From positions 1-32,939 of the forward strand of contig JAEUKB010000061.1 of NCBI GenBank assembly GCA_016794365.1: a stretch of DNA of 32,939 bases. Direction: 5' to 3'. The notes under the pieces were generated by a model. It worked only from the letters and a program-made list of their open reading frames with translations. It was not told the origin of the DNA and searched no databases. The position numbers and the translations under genes are program-made. The stretch is from Myxococcales bacterium. Its GTDB lineage: Bacteria; Myxococcota_A; Polyangia; Palsa-1104; JAEUJZ01. The stretch's first letter is position 1. Each line of letters begins with the position of its first letter. Shown piece by piece: positions 24,647 to 32,939 of this stretch.

Positions 24647-25914
24647 GAGCTACGTTCTCTTTGTGCAGCCGATGTGAGAGGAACTGCCAAGCACAGCCAA
24701 ATCAAGACAGCGCCGAGCCCGATGCAGGCGAACGCGACGCTGGAAAACACAACGTGAGCCCACTGTAGCAGGGTCACTCCGAGCGATGCGGTGCCTTTGC
24801 TGACGCGATTGCCCAGCACATCAATCACTTCCTTGGCTCGGTAGCGCGCATCGAACGGCAGCGGTCCATACAGCAGTTCTTTGGCTGCGCGAAACAGCGA
24901 GTAGTCGAGCGTCTTGAACGTCCCGTACGCGACCGCGCTGCCCCACAGCGGCGATGCGATCAGCATGTAGCCGAGCGCACCCAGGTTCAGGATCGGCACC
25001 AGCAGATGAATCACGCGACCCGGAAAGCGCGACAGAAGCAGCGGGGCCACCACGAACTGAAACAGCATCGCCGCACCGTTGATGAGCGCGTAGTAGTTCC
25101 CCGAAAAGGCATTCTGCTTGTCAGGATCGGGCAAAAAGTCTTGCAGCGCGCTCTTGAACGCGATCTCCAGGATCGTCGAGGCCACCTGCGTCGATGCAAT
25201 CAGCGCAATCAGCAGCAGCAGCACGCGCTCGCGTCGAAATAAATGCAGCGCCAGGTGTCCGCCCTGCTTTTTCTTTCCTTCCGTCGGCGCGCCAAAGCGA
25301 GCAAACAGCACTTGGAGAAACGGAATCGTCAGCAGCGTCGCCAAAGCAGCCCACAGCAGCGTGTTGAGCGTTCCCATTGACTGCGACCACTTGCCCAGAA
25401 ACAGGCCTCCGAGCACCGCGCCGATGCCCGCCATCCCGCAGATCGGACCGTTTAGCCGTCGCGCAGCCTGTGGTTCCAGCGTGCTGTCGATGTACGACCA
25501 GATCTGTTCGATCAGCAGCACCACGTACGACTCTTTGAAGATGAACAGCACGACCCGCGCGGGCTTATAGCCTGCCGAGATCGCTGCGTAGCTACCGAGC
25601 ATCGTCGCAATCGCCAACAGCGTCGTGGCTTGCAGCGTGTGACGCGGACCCAGCCAAGACAGCAGCCGTCCATACAGATACGTAAGCAGCGCGACGCCAA
25701 TCAGCGTCAGCCCGAGCGCCCACGGCAGCCCTTGTTTTCCGTACGCCTGCACAAACAGCGTGTTCGCCGAGCTGCGCAGGATCTCATAGCCACACAGCAC
25801 CGACCCGGCCGCCATCGAGATCAGCACGGCCAGCACCATCGCTGCGCGTCCCGAGACTTTCTCTGTCACGGCTGTCTGCGGTTCTTCCTGCGTAGGTCCG
25901 TTCTGATTCGACAT
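24643..25914 (-). CDS. ADP/ATP-translocase (NTT)-like / MFS-type membrane protein
   Basis: 423 residues from the ATG at 25914; a TTG at 25929 is possible. About ten to twelve hydrophobic helices are visible. The segment DARYRAKEVIDVLGNRVSKGTASLG near the C-terminus resembles the signature of nucleotide-transporter (NTT/Tlc) family proteins, as does YVVLLIEQIWSYIDSTL. Bacterial free-living members of this group are not known to import ATP, and their substrates are mostly unknown. As first gene of the operon with an ABC exporter, it may move a lipid or small metabolite linked to that exporter. Confidence 0.75.
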   Translation of the reverse strand: MSNQNGPTQEEPQTAVTEKVSGRAAMVLAVLISMAAGSVLCGYEILRSSANTLFVQAYGKQGLPWALGLTLIGVALLTYLYGRLLSWLGPRHTLQATTLLAIATMLGSYAAISAGYKPARVVLFIFKESYVVLLIEQIWSYIDSTLEPQAARRLNGPICGMAGIGAVLGGLFLGKWSQSMGTLNTLLWAALATLLTIPFLQVLFARFGAPTEGKKKQGGHLALHLFRRERVLLLLIALIASTQVASTILEIAFKSALQDFLPDPDKQNAFSGNYYALINGAAMLFQFVVAPLLLSRFPGRVIHLLVPILNLGALGYMLIASPLWGSAVAYGTFKTLDYSLFRAAKELLYGPLPFDARYRAKEVIDVLGNRVSKGTASLGVTLLQWAHVVFSSVAFACIGLGAVLIWLCLAVPLTSAAQRERSS

Positions 25915-26054
25915 CCTGAGGATTACCAATCACTCGCGAAGAGGAACCGAGTGCAGGTTCACCCTAGCGAAAACCTCTGTCACCGACAAACGGAAAACCG
26001 GAACCAGCCGCGCTGCCTGGGACAAATCTTTGCGCAGCCTGGGTTTGCCGCGTA

Positions 26055-27104
26055 TCAGGTGCCAGCGTCTACGCGCTGCGTTCGTCTGCGCAGCCGTCTC
26101 ATCAGCAGGATCAGCACCGGAGCGAGCGTCCCCAGCGCACCACTTGGGCTCACAGGCTGAAGCGAGCAGCCACAGCCCACCGGAACGCTGCCGCCATCGA
26201 TGACTGGACCTTCGCCCGCATCGTCTCCGCCACTGCCGCCGCCGGGATCGCCGCTTCCCGCGTCATCGCTGCCACCGCCTGCTCCTCCGTCACTTGGGAC
26301 GCCACCTCCGCCATCGGGCGTGCCGCTGCCTCCGTCCGTGCCACCCGCCGTCGCTTTGTCGGTTGTACACGCCAGCGTCCGGCAGACATCGCTGTACGCG
26401 CCGTAGCGATCCAGCACCCGCACGCAGAAGTAGTAGTCCGTCTGCGGCTTCAGCCCCGTCACCTTGCGATAGTCCGTTCCATACGGAGTCGTCGCAATCA
26501 GCGTGCTCGCCGACGGTGCAAAGTTGGCCGTCTGCGACATGTGTAGCTCGGTCTTGTCCAGGTCTTTGGCATTCCCCAGCAGCACGCCCGACCAGTACAC
26601 GTACAGCTGCGTCGAGCGATCCGGCAGATCCGGATAGCAGGCCAGGTTCTTCGCGGCAGGCGGCGGATCGTTTATGACCTCAATGGGCGTCGTGCTCCCG
26701 AGTCCTCCGGCCCCCAGGTTGTTCGTCCCCGGACTCAGCGTCACCGGCCCGAGTACAAGCTGCTTGGCCGCGTTGTCCGTCCAGTTGAGCTGCACCTGAT
26801 ACGTGTTCCCCGGTGCCAGCGCCGGTGAATACAGCCCCGTGACCGTCTGGCTAAACGTCCCGCCCGCCGCCGTCTTGATCGCCGGAGCATACAGGTTCGT
26901 CGATCCGTTGTACTTGGCCGCTGCTGATGCAACCGCGTACACCTGAACCTGCGTCGCGGTGCTTGCAGAGCTGGCAAACGCTCCGCTGCCACCGGCCTTT
27001 AGGTACACCGTCAGAGAAGCGTTTTGGGCCTGGGCCTTGGAGCTGGTCAGCAGAAGCAGTGCGCCCAAGAGGGTCAGCACTGTGGATTGATGGAGTGTGC
27101 GCAT
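26055..27104 (-). CDS. Secreted surface protein with MYXO-CTERM-like tail
   Basis: 349 residues from the ATG at 27104, which puts a clear signal peptide (STVLTLLGALLLLTSSKAQAQ) at the N-terminus. The first ~150 residues are beta-rich. A fibronectin-III-like region lies at ~150-250 (PDRSTQLYVYWSG, TGLKPQTDYYFCVRVLDRYGAYSD). A flexible Gly/Asp/Ser linker (~255-310) leads to a tail of Gly-Cys-Gly-Cys, a hydrophobic helix (ALGTLAPVLILLM) and an Arg cluster (RRLRRRTQR). That tripartite end is the MYXO-CTERM sorting pattern, which anchors proteins on the outer surface of myxobacteria after processing at the Cys. No enzymatic motif is seen. Confidence 0.8.
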   Translation of the reverse strand: MRTLHQSTVLTLLGALLLLTSSKAQAQNASLTVYLKAGGSGAFASSASTATQVQVYAVASAAAKYNGSTNLYAPAIKTAAGGTFSQTVTGLYSPALAPGNTYQVQLNWTDNAAKQLVLGPVTLSPGTNNLGAGGLGSTTPIEVINDPPPAAKNLACYPDLPDRSTQLYVYWSGVLLGNAKDLDKTELHMSQTANFAPSASTLIATTPYGTDYRKVTGLKPQTDYYFCVRVLDRYGAYSDVCRTLACTTDKATAGGTDGGSGTPDGGGGVPSDGGAGGGSDDAGSGDPGGGSGGDDAGEGPVIDGGSVPVGCGCSLQPVSPSGALGTLAPVLILLMRRLRRRTQRVDAGT

Positions 27105-27262
27105 GGCCGATGATACCACGCAGCCCGCGCTGTCCTTCGCCGCTGACGGCTCGTCCTGTGCCCAGGGGCTCGCTTGGTCCGTCGTGGCTGCGCGATTCCC
27201 AGCACACCCGGCGCGCGCGCATCGTCCATCTTGCGTCGGCCTGCTCGGTTTACAGTGTCGCC

Positions 27263-27727
27263 ATGTATGCCCATGTAGAGCTACGACCTGTCACCGAAGC
27301 CGACCTGCCCGATCTGTTTGAACACCAAGATGATCCGGTCCTACGCGCCATGTCCGTTGTGCCGCACCGCCCCCGCGAGGCCTTTTTCGAGCGCTGGCAC
27401 GACCAGCTACGCAGCCCCGATTCCTGCACGCGCACCATCTGGGCCGATGGCCAGCGCGTGGGCTGCATCCTGAGCTTTTCCCGCAGCGGTCGTCGCGAAG
27501 TCGGCTACATCCTCGGGCGGGCCTTTTGGGGCGGCGGCATTGGCACCCGCGCCCTGCGCCTGTTTCTGTTGTGCGATCCCCACAGGCCGCTCTCCGCTGT
27601 GATTTCCAAGCACAACGTCGCGTCCATCAAGATGGCCAGTGCGTGTGGGTTTGTGCAGACCGAAGAGCTGGCTGCGAACGAATCAACCGGCGAAAGCGCT
27701 GCCGTGGTCCTGACGCTTACTGCGTAA
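27263..27727 (+). CDS. GNAT family N-acetyltransferase
   Basis: 154 residues from the ATG at 27263. The longer in-frame frame upstream is rejected because its extra residues are not protein-like and run through the divergent promoter region. The GNAT fold of the RimJ/RimL type is recognisable: LRPVTEADLPDLFEHQDDP near the start, GYILGRAFWGGGIGTRALRLFL with the acetyl-CoA loop Gly-Gly-Gly-Ile-Gly-Thr, and AVISKHNVASIKMASACGFVQTEEL near the end. It transfers an acetyl group to an amine of unknown identity. It is a single gene converging with the OmpA gene, with 10 bases between. Confidence 0.88.
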   Translation: MYAHVELRPVTEADLPDLFEHQDDPVLRAMSVVPHRPREAFFERWHDQLRSPDSCTRTIWADGQRVGCILSFSRSGRREVGYILGRAFWGGGIGTRALRLFLLCDPHRPLSAVISKHNVASIKMASACGFVQTEELAANESTGESAAVVLTLTA

Positions 27728-27737
27728 GAACACGTCC

Positions 27738-29858
27738 TTATTCGCCTTTTTTCTTCTTGCCGCGCTTCTTTTTGGCCGGTTTTTCGCCCGCTGCGTCCGC
27801 CGCTTTGCCCTTCTTGCCCTTTTTGGTCGGCTTTTCGGGCGCAAGCTCGCTTGGGCTCGGCTCCGGCTCGACTTCCGCTGCCACTTTCGGGTTGGCTGCG
27901 GCCTGCGCCTTCACTTCTGCCTCGGCCTGCGCCATCGCTGCGGGTTCCAGGATGTGGAACTCGACCCGGCGGTTCTTCGCGCGTCCATACAGCGTCTTGT
28001 TGTCGGCAATCGGCTTGTTCGGACCGTGTCCCGTGGCCGTCAGTCGGCCCGCTGCAATGCCGTGCTCGACCAGCCACTGCATCACGCTCTCTGCGCGACG
28101 CTTCGAGAGGTCGGTGTTGTGCGCGATGTCGCCTCGGTCGTCGGTGTGACCTTCGATTCCCAGCTTGGTGATCTGCGGCTGCGTCTGAAGCACGTTCGCC
28201 ACCGCCTGAAGCACCGGGAAGCTGTTCTTCAGGATCACCGCTTCGTCGTTGGCAAAGAACACCGAGCGCAAGATCACGATCTGACCGCGCTTGATCTCAA
28301 CCAGGCCGGGGCAGCCGTTCTTCTTCGGGTTCGGGTCGGGAGCGCCGGGCTTGGTCGGGCAGGCATCATCCACATCAAGCACGCTGTCGCCATCGCGATC
28401 CGGCAGCGGGCAGCCTGGCTTGGCCGGATCGGGATGTCCGCCCGCTGACACCTTGACGCACTGATCCTGCGAGTCGAACACGCCATCGTGATCCGTGTCT
28501 TTGTCCGGGCAGCCGAGCTTGCTCGCATCGGGATGATCGCCCTTGGGCACGCTCGGGCACTGATCCTTGCTGTCGATCACGCCATCGCTGTCGCTGTCTT
28601 TGTCCGGGCAGCCTGGCTTCTTCGGGTCGGGATCCGGTCCTTGTGCAACCTCGGGACACTGATCCTGCGCATCCAGCACGCCATCGCCATCGCGATCCGG
28701 CACCGGACAGCCCAGCCGCGTCGGATCGGGCTTGTCACCACGAGGCACCGACGGACACTGATCCTGTTCATCGGGCACGCCATCGCGGTCCCGATCTGGC
28801 GGCGGACAGCCGTTGGTCTTCGGATCCTTGGTCGCCGGGCCTGGATCGTTCGGACAGGCGTCTTTGCGATCGATGATTCCATCGTTGTCGCTATCGACGC
28901 GCGGAGGCTCTGGCTTGGCCATCGGCGCATACGCCACGCGCAACAGCGCACGCACATCCGGCGTCCCCGGCTCACGCAGCAGCCCGACACCCGCCGCCGC
29001 GCCGATCTGGACTTCGCCCGCGATGTTGTAGTGCGCACCGAGCAGCAGCTCCAGGCTGGTAAAGTCGCGCTGGAACGCATGGCCCGACGTGACCACCGTG
29101 CTAAGCAGCGCTTCCGGTCCAATCGCAAAGCGTCGCACCGTATCCGCATAGCTGGCTGACACCCCGAGCTGAATCGCAGAGCCTGTCGTGCTGCCATCGG
29201 GAATCAGGAACGTGCCCAGGCTCGCTTCCGGGCGATACAAAAACCCGAGCGTTGCCGACCAGCGCAGTCGCTTCACCAGACCGGCTGCGACGATCTTGGG
29301 CAGCACCCGGATGTCTTGGTTGCTGCTCAGCGGTGGCAGCGAGTCGTCGATCGCGCGCAGCGGAATCCAGACTGCGGCACCGGCGCTCAGCGAAAACGCG
29401 CTGCGATCGGGCTGACCAAAGATGCGCACCATCACGCCGATGCGAGGATCGCCCACCGCGACCCCACTGACCGGCGCCAGGCTGCCCGCGCGCTGACCAC
29501 GCTCCAAAAGCGTCACTGGCAGCGACGCTGCGATCGTCACCCGATCCAGAAACGAGCCCGCCAGATCGACGTGACCGAGGAGCTGGTGCTCGATGATCGC
29601 TTGGGTCTGACGAAAGCTGTTATCGACCGTGCTGTAGCCGAACACGAGCGGGTTGTGCGCGTAGTTCAGCGTCACGCCCGCCGCAAAGTAGCGCGTCGAG
29701 GAGTACCACGGATGATCGACCAGGAACGACCACTCACCAGCGGTGGTGGGCTCGTATCGGTTGATCTGAAAGCCGGTGTTTTGGGCCCGTGCTGGACCCG
29801 CCGTTGCCATCAGCGCCGCCAGGGCTGCGCCAAGAACGAGCGATTGTCGAATGCTCAC
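27738..29858 (-). CDS. OmpA-family outer-membrane protein with six thrombospondin type-3 repeats
   Basis: 706 residues from a GTG at 29858 with GGAGGT 4 bases upstream. Signal peptide 1-25 (ending GPARAQ), then a beta-barrel region to about 320. Six calcium-binding TSP3 repeats follow (for example DSDNDGIIDRKDACP, DRDRDGVPDEQDQCP, DTDHDGVFDSQDQC). The OmpA peptidoglycan-binding domain comes next (IVILRSVFFANDEAVI; LGIEGHTDDRGD; NTDLSKRRAESVMQWLVEHGI; GRAKNRRVEFHI), then an Ala/Glu segment and a Lys-rich C-terminus. It links the outer membrane to peptidoglycan. It starts 2 bases after the stop of the glycine-rich lipoprotein, so the two form an operon. Confidence 0.92.
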   Translation of the reverse strand: MSIRQSLVLGAALAALMATAGPARAQNTGFQINRYEPTTAGEWSFLVDHPWYSSTRYFAAGVTLNYAHNPLVFGYSTVDNSFRQTQAIIEHQLLGHVDLAGSFLDRVTIAASLPVTLLERGQRAGSLAPVSGVAVGDPRIGVMVRIFGQPDRSAFSLSAGAAVWIPLRAIDDSLPPLSSNQDIRVLPKIVAAGLVKRLRWSATLGFLYRPEASLGTFLIPDGSTTGSAIQLGVSASYADTVRRFAIGPEALLSTVVTSGHAFQRDFTSLELLLGAHYNIAGEVQIGAAAGVGLLREPGTPDVRALLRVAYAPMAKPEPPRVDSDNDGIIDRKDACPNDPGPATKDPKTNGCPPPDRDRDGVPDEQDQCPSVPRGDKPDPTRLGCPVPDRDGDGVLDAQDQCPEVAQGPDPDPKKPGCPDKDSDSDGVIDSKDQCPSVPKGDHPDASKLGCPDKDTDHDGVFDSQDQCVKVSAGGHPDPAKPGCPLPDRDGDSVLDVDDACPTKPGAPDPNPKKNGCPGLVEIKRGQIVILRSVFFANDEAVILKNSFPVLQAVANVLQTQPQITKLGIEGHTDDRGDIAHNTDLSKRRAESVMQWLVEHGIAAGRLTATGHGPNKPIADNKTLYGRAKNRRVEFHILEPAAMAQAEAEVKAQAAANPKVAAEVEPEPSPSELAPEKPTKKGKKGKAADAAGEKPAKKKRGKKKKGE

Positions 29859-29860
29859 CG

Positions 29861-32026
29861 CTACCTCCCAAACCCAAGTCGGACGCCCGTTTCACGGACG
29901 CGTCGTGGCCAGCGCCGCAAAGCCAAAAGCGAAATGCCCAGCAGCCATAGCCCATGACTCGTCGTCGTGCTGCTGCCGTGCGTGTTACAGCCAAAGCCGC
30001 CACCGGCCGGACGCGCCACCAGCGGCGTCGGGTTGGACAGCGTGAAGCTGGCTGCGTTGTTATCGAGCACTGGATCGGTCGTTGGGGCCGACACGTTCGC
30101 GGTCAGCTCCAGCGTGGTTTCCCCGAGCGCCGGGACAAGCGACACCTTGATGACCGGAGCTGCGCCAATCGCTAGCGTCGCCAGCTTGCAGATGAGCTGC
30201 TTGGCCGTCTGGCGACAGGACCAGCTCGACGCGTCGATGCTAGACACCTTAACGCCAGCTGGGATGTCGAGCGCCACCTCGACGTTGCCGCTCAGGCCCG
30301 GACCCAGGTTTTCCACCGCCAGCTCGACCTGGAACGGGTCAAGCTCATTGGCTTGCTGCGGCGCAACCGTCATCTGGAGCGACAGATCCGCGATCGAACA
30401 GTACGGCGCGCCCGCGTACGGACCGAGTGCCGACTGGATCACTTGGCCGATGCCTCCGTCGCTTGCGCCGTTGCGCGGGAACTTCGTCATGTCGGTCGAT
30501 GCCGTTGTGCCACCTGAGCCACCAGTTGCCTGCGGCATCACCGTCGTGCTCTGCGAGATCGACACATAGCCGCCACCGCCGCCGCCACCGGGTCCAGCCG
30601 CGTTCGTGGTCATTGCCGTCTGACTGCCGCCTTGGCCGCCGGTTGCTTGAATGACGATGTTGTCGATGCCCGTGCTTGCTGCGACGACCACGGTTCCGCC
30701 GCCACCGCCGCCACCGGCACCGCTGCCGGTCGAGGTCGCGGCCTGACCGTTTTGTCCGTTGGCCACGATCTTGCCGCTGCCGTTGACCGTGCGTGCATCG
30801 ATGAAGACCAAGCCACCACCGCTGCCGCCCGCACCGCTGGTGCTCAGGTAGTCGTCCCCACCGCCGCCGCCGCCACCGAGGAACAGCCGAGACGAGGGAT
30901 CGTTGCTCGTGGGGCGTCCGCCCAGTCCGCCGCGCTCGCGCCGGAAGTCATCGCCCCAGGTCATGTCGCCCGGTGCCAGCACAGTCGGGTCCAGCGCCGC
31001 GCTAGAGTAGGTGTAGCCGCCGCGTCCGCCGCCCGGAAACTCGGTGCGATTGCTGTCGTAGCCGGGATCGAGCGGCCAGGCCATGGCACCACCGATGACC
31101 GACATCAGCATCTCGCCTTGGCCGTTCCACTGTTCGACATTGCCACCGCCGCCACCGCCACCACCGCCCGCGCCGATGCGATTGCCACCGCCGCCACCGT
31201 TGGCTGCTGCGCCGCGTCCGAACGGGCCGCTCTGCTTGTACTCTGTGACGTAGCCCGCGATGCTTTCGCCTCGGTTGCCGCCGTCCATGGCATTGCTCGC
31301 GCGGTAGTAGCTGCCGATGCCTGGGGTCCGCTGCATCGGGTTGGGGTTGCGCTGCCCACCGCGAAAGCCCAGTCCCGACACATCAATCGAGCCATCTACA
31401 GTGATGGTGTCGCGCACTTGCAGCGCCACGATGCCGCCGGTCAGTCCGTTCCACGATGGTGCCGTGATGCCTGCCCCCGCCGAGACGGTCAGGTTCTTGT
31501 ACTGCGGCACGCGGATGACCTGGACATGTCCAGTCGGCTCGTAGCTGTTCTTTAGTCCGCCGCAGCCCGAGTAGACCGAGATGGTTCCAGCGGCTTGATC
31601 CACCGCCGTGACGCCGATGAACTCGTAGCGTCCCGCGCTGCGCAGGTCGATGACCAATCCGTAGGCCGCGCTGTTGGTGGTGTCGATGTCGGCTCCCTGC
31701 ATCTGGATGATGAGCAGCAGGTCGTCGGCAGCAAGCGGCAGCAGCGCATCGACACCCTGTCCCGCGACGTTCGACAAGGTGATGGTCTTGTCGCCCGGCT
31801 TGGCGGCGGTAGACAGCACGGCGTAGCGATTGACGATCTGCGCAGGCATGGTGATGGTCAGATCGCCATCTTTGCCGGTGCCTTCCGCCTGATGAAGCGC
31901 ATCAATCGGAAGCTGCTGCATCAGTGGATCAGCCGGTCCACAGCCGAGCGCGCCGCCAGTGAGCAGCAAGACCGCAAGGCCCGCTCGTAGACAGTTTCTG
32001 GTGAGTGTTCGCGATGTGATCGACAT
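29861..32026 (-). CDS. Glycine-rich DUF11-like surface lipoprotein (AgmC-like)
   Basis: 721 residues from the ATG at 32026, giving a lipoprotein signal that ends in GGALGC; an ATG at 32038 would add 4 residues. After an N-terminal beta region (~40-180), a long segment carries many Gly runs of four to nine residues (about 265-500), resembling proteins annotated as adventurous-gliding-motility protein AgmC in myxobacteria. A DUF11/CARDB-like Ig domain follows (ADLSLQMTVAPQ, FQVELAVENLGPGLSGNVEV, DPVLDNNAASFTL). The C-terminus has Gly-Cys, a hydrophobic stretch (SHGLWLLGISLLALRR) and Arg residues, another MYXO-CTERM-like sorting tail. A surface role is likely; any motility role is only suggested by the resemblance. 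Confidence 0.75.
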   Translation of the reverse strand: MSITSRTLTRNCLRAGLAVLLLTGGALGCGPADPLMQQLPIDALHQAEGTGKDGDLTITMPAQIVNRYAVLSTAAKPGDKTITLSNVAGQGVDALLPLAADDLLLIIQMQGADIDTTNSAAYGLVIDLRSAGRYEFIGVTAVDQAAGTISVYSGCGGLKNSYEPTGHVQVIRVPQYKNLTVSAGAGITAPSWNGLTGGIVALQVRDTITVDGSIDVSGLGFRGGQRNPNPMQRTPGIGSYYRASNAMDGGNRGESIAGYVTEYKQSGPFGRGAAANGGGGGNRIGAGGGGGGGGGNVEQWNGQGEMLMSVIGGAMAWPLDPGYDSNRTEFPGGGRGGYTYSSAALDPTVLAPGDMTWGDDFRRERGGLGGRPTSNDPSSRLFLGGGGGGGDDYLSTSGAGGSGGGLVFIDARTVNGSGKIVANGQNGQAATSTGSGAGGGGGGGTVVVAASTGIDNIVIQATGGQGGSQTAMTTNAAGPGGGGGGGYVSISQSTTVMPQATGGSGGTTASTDMTKFPRNGASDGGIGQVIQSALGPYAGAPYCSIADLSLQMTVAPQQANELDPFQVELAVENLGPGLSGNVEVALDIPAGVKVSSIDASSWSCRQTAKQLICKLATLAIGAAPVIKVSLVPALGETTLELTANVSAPTTDPVLDNNAASFTLSNPTPLVARPAGGGFGCNTHGSSTTTSHGLWLLGISLLALRRWPRRVRETGVRLGFGR
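29863..29868 (-). promoter_or_regulatory. Ribosome binding site for the OmpA gene, overlapping the upstream stop
   Basis: GGAGGT on the minus strand, 4 bases before the GTG at 29858. Its last base is also the T of the upstream gene's TAG stop (29863-29861), so translation of the two genes is probably coupled. Confidence 0.75.
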
Positions 32027-32461
32027 GTGCTGACCCAATGTGTGTTGGCCGGATTGGCTGCTTGCGTGATGGCTTGCCCGCGATGCCCCGGGCCTCTCCT
32101 CGCCTGATGTATTCAGACAAAAGGGGGCTTCCTACTATCCTCATAGAAAATGAACTGTTTTTAAATGGGGAACCTGCTTCTTTCTTTGCACGGTCAGTCG
32201 TAGCTGGATGGGTCAGCGGCTTTGGCTGTACTTTCCATCCATACCCTGTGGGTGTCAGTTGATGCGCAGATTGCCAGACATCGATCTTTGTTATCGGAAG
32301 TCCCTCTTCTTTGAAGCGATATGTGCGATGGACAGATGCGCTGATATTGGTCTGCGTTGGATTGCTGGATTTTTTGAATCGCTCAATGGAAAATAGGATG
32401 TTTCCCTATGAAGCGCGACCAGCGTCCTTACACACTTTGCTCTTAGTGAAGAGGTGAGCCG
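32027..32461. other. Divergent intergenic region, AT-richer than its surroundings
   Basis: About 435 bases between the divergent glycine-rich and Cys-rich lipoprotein genes. GC content drops, with A/T runs near 32115-32165 and 32365-32405. Frames here are short, and none has an RBS or family features. It probably holds the promoters of both flanking genes; I could not identify a convincing promoter pair or RNA gene. Confidence 0.5.
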
Positions 32462-32939
32462 ATGAAGTACTTTCGTTATTACGCAGCACTGCTCCTCGGC
32501 GTCCTGGCCCTGGCTTCCTGTCAGGACAGCATGTCCACCTGCAGCATGGATGTCTCTGGCTCAACGAGCGTGGTCATCGATGGCAGCGGATGCCAGTCGA
32601 TGCAGTGCGAGGGAGCGCAGCTAGACTGCAACCAAAACGCAAGCGATGGCTGCGAAACCAATGTGCTGGGAGACGTAAACAACTGCGGGTCATGTGGATA
32701 CAAGTGTGCGACGCCCGCAGTGGGAGAAGCGATCTGCGAAAACGGAGTGTGCGGAGTCACGACGTGCAGCGCGAGATACAAAGACTGCAACGGAAACGCA
32801 GCGGATAGCTGCGAGACGGACACCAACCGGGACGCAATGAACTGCGGAGGATGCGGAAACGTCTGCGGAGCAGGAGCGAACGCAGTGGGAGTATGCGTCC
32901 AAGGAAAGTGCCAGCTAAGCTGCCAGGGACTGTACCTGG
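32462..32939 (+). CDS. Cys-rich repeat lipoprotein, partial at the right edge
   Basis: An ATG at 32462 preceded by GAGGTGA opens a frame that runs to the window end without a stop (159 codons). The first residues (KYFRYYAALLLGVLALASC) form a lipoprotein signal with the lipidated Cys at residue 20. The mature part holds Cys-rich repeats of the type DCNQNASDGCETN...NNCGSCG and DCNGNAADSCETD...MNCGGCGNVC. These repeats are abundant in myxobacterial surface proteins, often wrongly named tryptophan synthase alpha chain. Codon use differs from neighbours: most Gly codons are GGA. The function is unknown; an extracellular disulfide-stabilised protein is likely. Confidence 0.85.
   Translation, partial: MKYFRYYAALLLGVLALASCQDSMSTCSMDVSGSTSVVIDGSGCQSMQCEGAQLDCNQNASDGCETNVLGDVNNCGSCGYKCATPAVGEAICENGVCGVTTCSARYKDCNGNAADSCETDTNRDAMNCGGCGNVCGAGANAVGVCVQGKCQLSCQGLYL

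Noticed and set aside
26927..27262. N-terminal extension of the GNAT frame
   Set aside because: The extra 112 residues lack family similarity and cross the divergent promoter region; the ATG at 27263 begins the conserved GNAT sequence.
28340..28920. DNA repeats within the OmpA gene
   Set aside because: They follow from the six protein-level TSP3 repeats and need no separate explanation.

Overview
The window looks like chromosomal DNA of a high-GC myxobacterium (Myxococcota, probably Polyangia-like). The evidence is a DUF1552/DUF1592 pair, an FHA-linked Ser/Thr kinase remnant, an IgGFc-binding-type lipoprotein, two surface proteins ending in a Gly-Cys / hydrophobic / Arg-rich (MYXO-CTERM-like) tail, an OmpA protein with thrombospondin-type-3 repeats, and a Cys-rich repeat lipoprotein. 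No rRNA, tRNA, CRISPR array, transposase or integrase was recognised. Most genes are on the minus strand.

Layout. 1-542: sequence of unclear origin, abutting the middle of a Ser/Thr kinase domain; the kinase-FHA gene (429-2057, +) has lost its N-lobe. 2058-5419 (-): a Tat-exported DUF1552 protein and a DUF1592-type lipoprotein with a CxxCH motif. 5537-8360 (-): an LtaS-like membrane sulfatase and a small protein with a low-complexity tail. 8582-10147 (-): an exported thioredoxin-TPR protein.

10246-16155 (-) is the most interesting part: a tightly overlapping six-gene operon, in transcription order a WGR-leucine-rich-repeat protein (STM4015 family), an ATP-grasp protein (STM4014 family), a HAD hydrolase, an alkaline-phosphatase-fold hydrolase (STM4013 family) and two radical SAM enzymes (STM4012 and STM4011 families). 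This is the conserved STM4011-STM4015 cassette of unknown function, here with a HAD enzyme and a WGR domain added. Three short tandem-repeat arrays (11-, 14- and 11-bp periods, all carrying a GGAA core) lie upstream of, at the end of, and just beyond this region.

16420-17532 (-) encodes a putatively secreted kinase with Fam20C/Four-jointed-like motifs. 17878-19548 (+) is an IgGFc-binding-type lipoprotein. 19587-25914 (-) is a four-gene operon: an ADP/ATP-translocase-like membrane protein, two halves of a heterodimeric ABC exporter (one with a degenerate Walker B, the other with a degenerate signature motif) and an ABC1/UbiB-like kinase with altered motifs. 26055-32026 holds cell-surface genes: a MYXO-CTERM-like protein, a GNAT acetyltransferase, the OmpA-TSP3 protein and its operon partner, a glycine-rich DUF11-like lipoprotein. 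32462 to the end is the start of a Cys-rich repeat lipoprotein cut by the window edge.

Functional calls come from reading motifs by eye. Family names are recalled, not searched.
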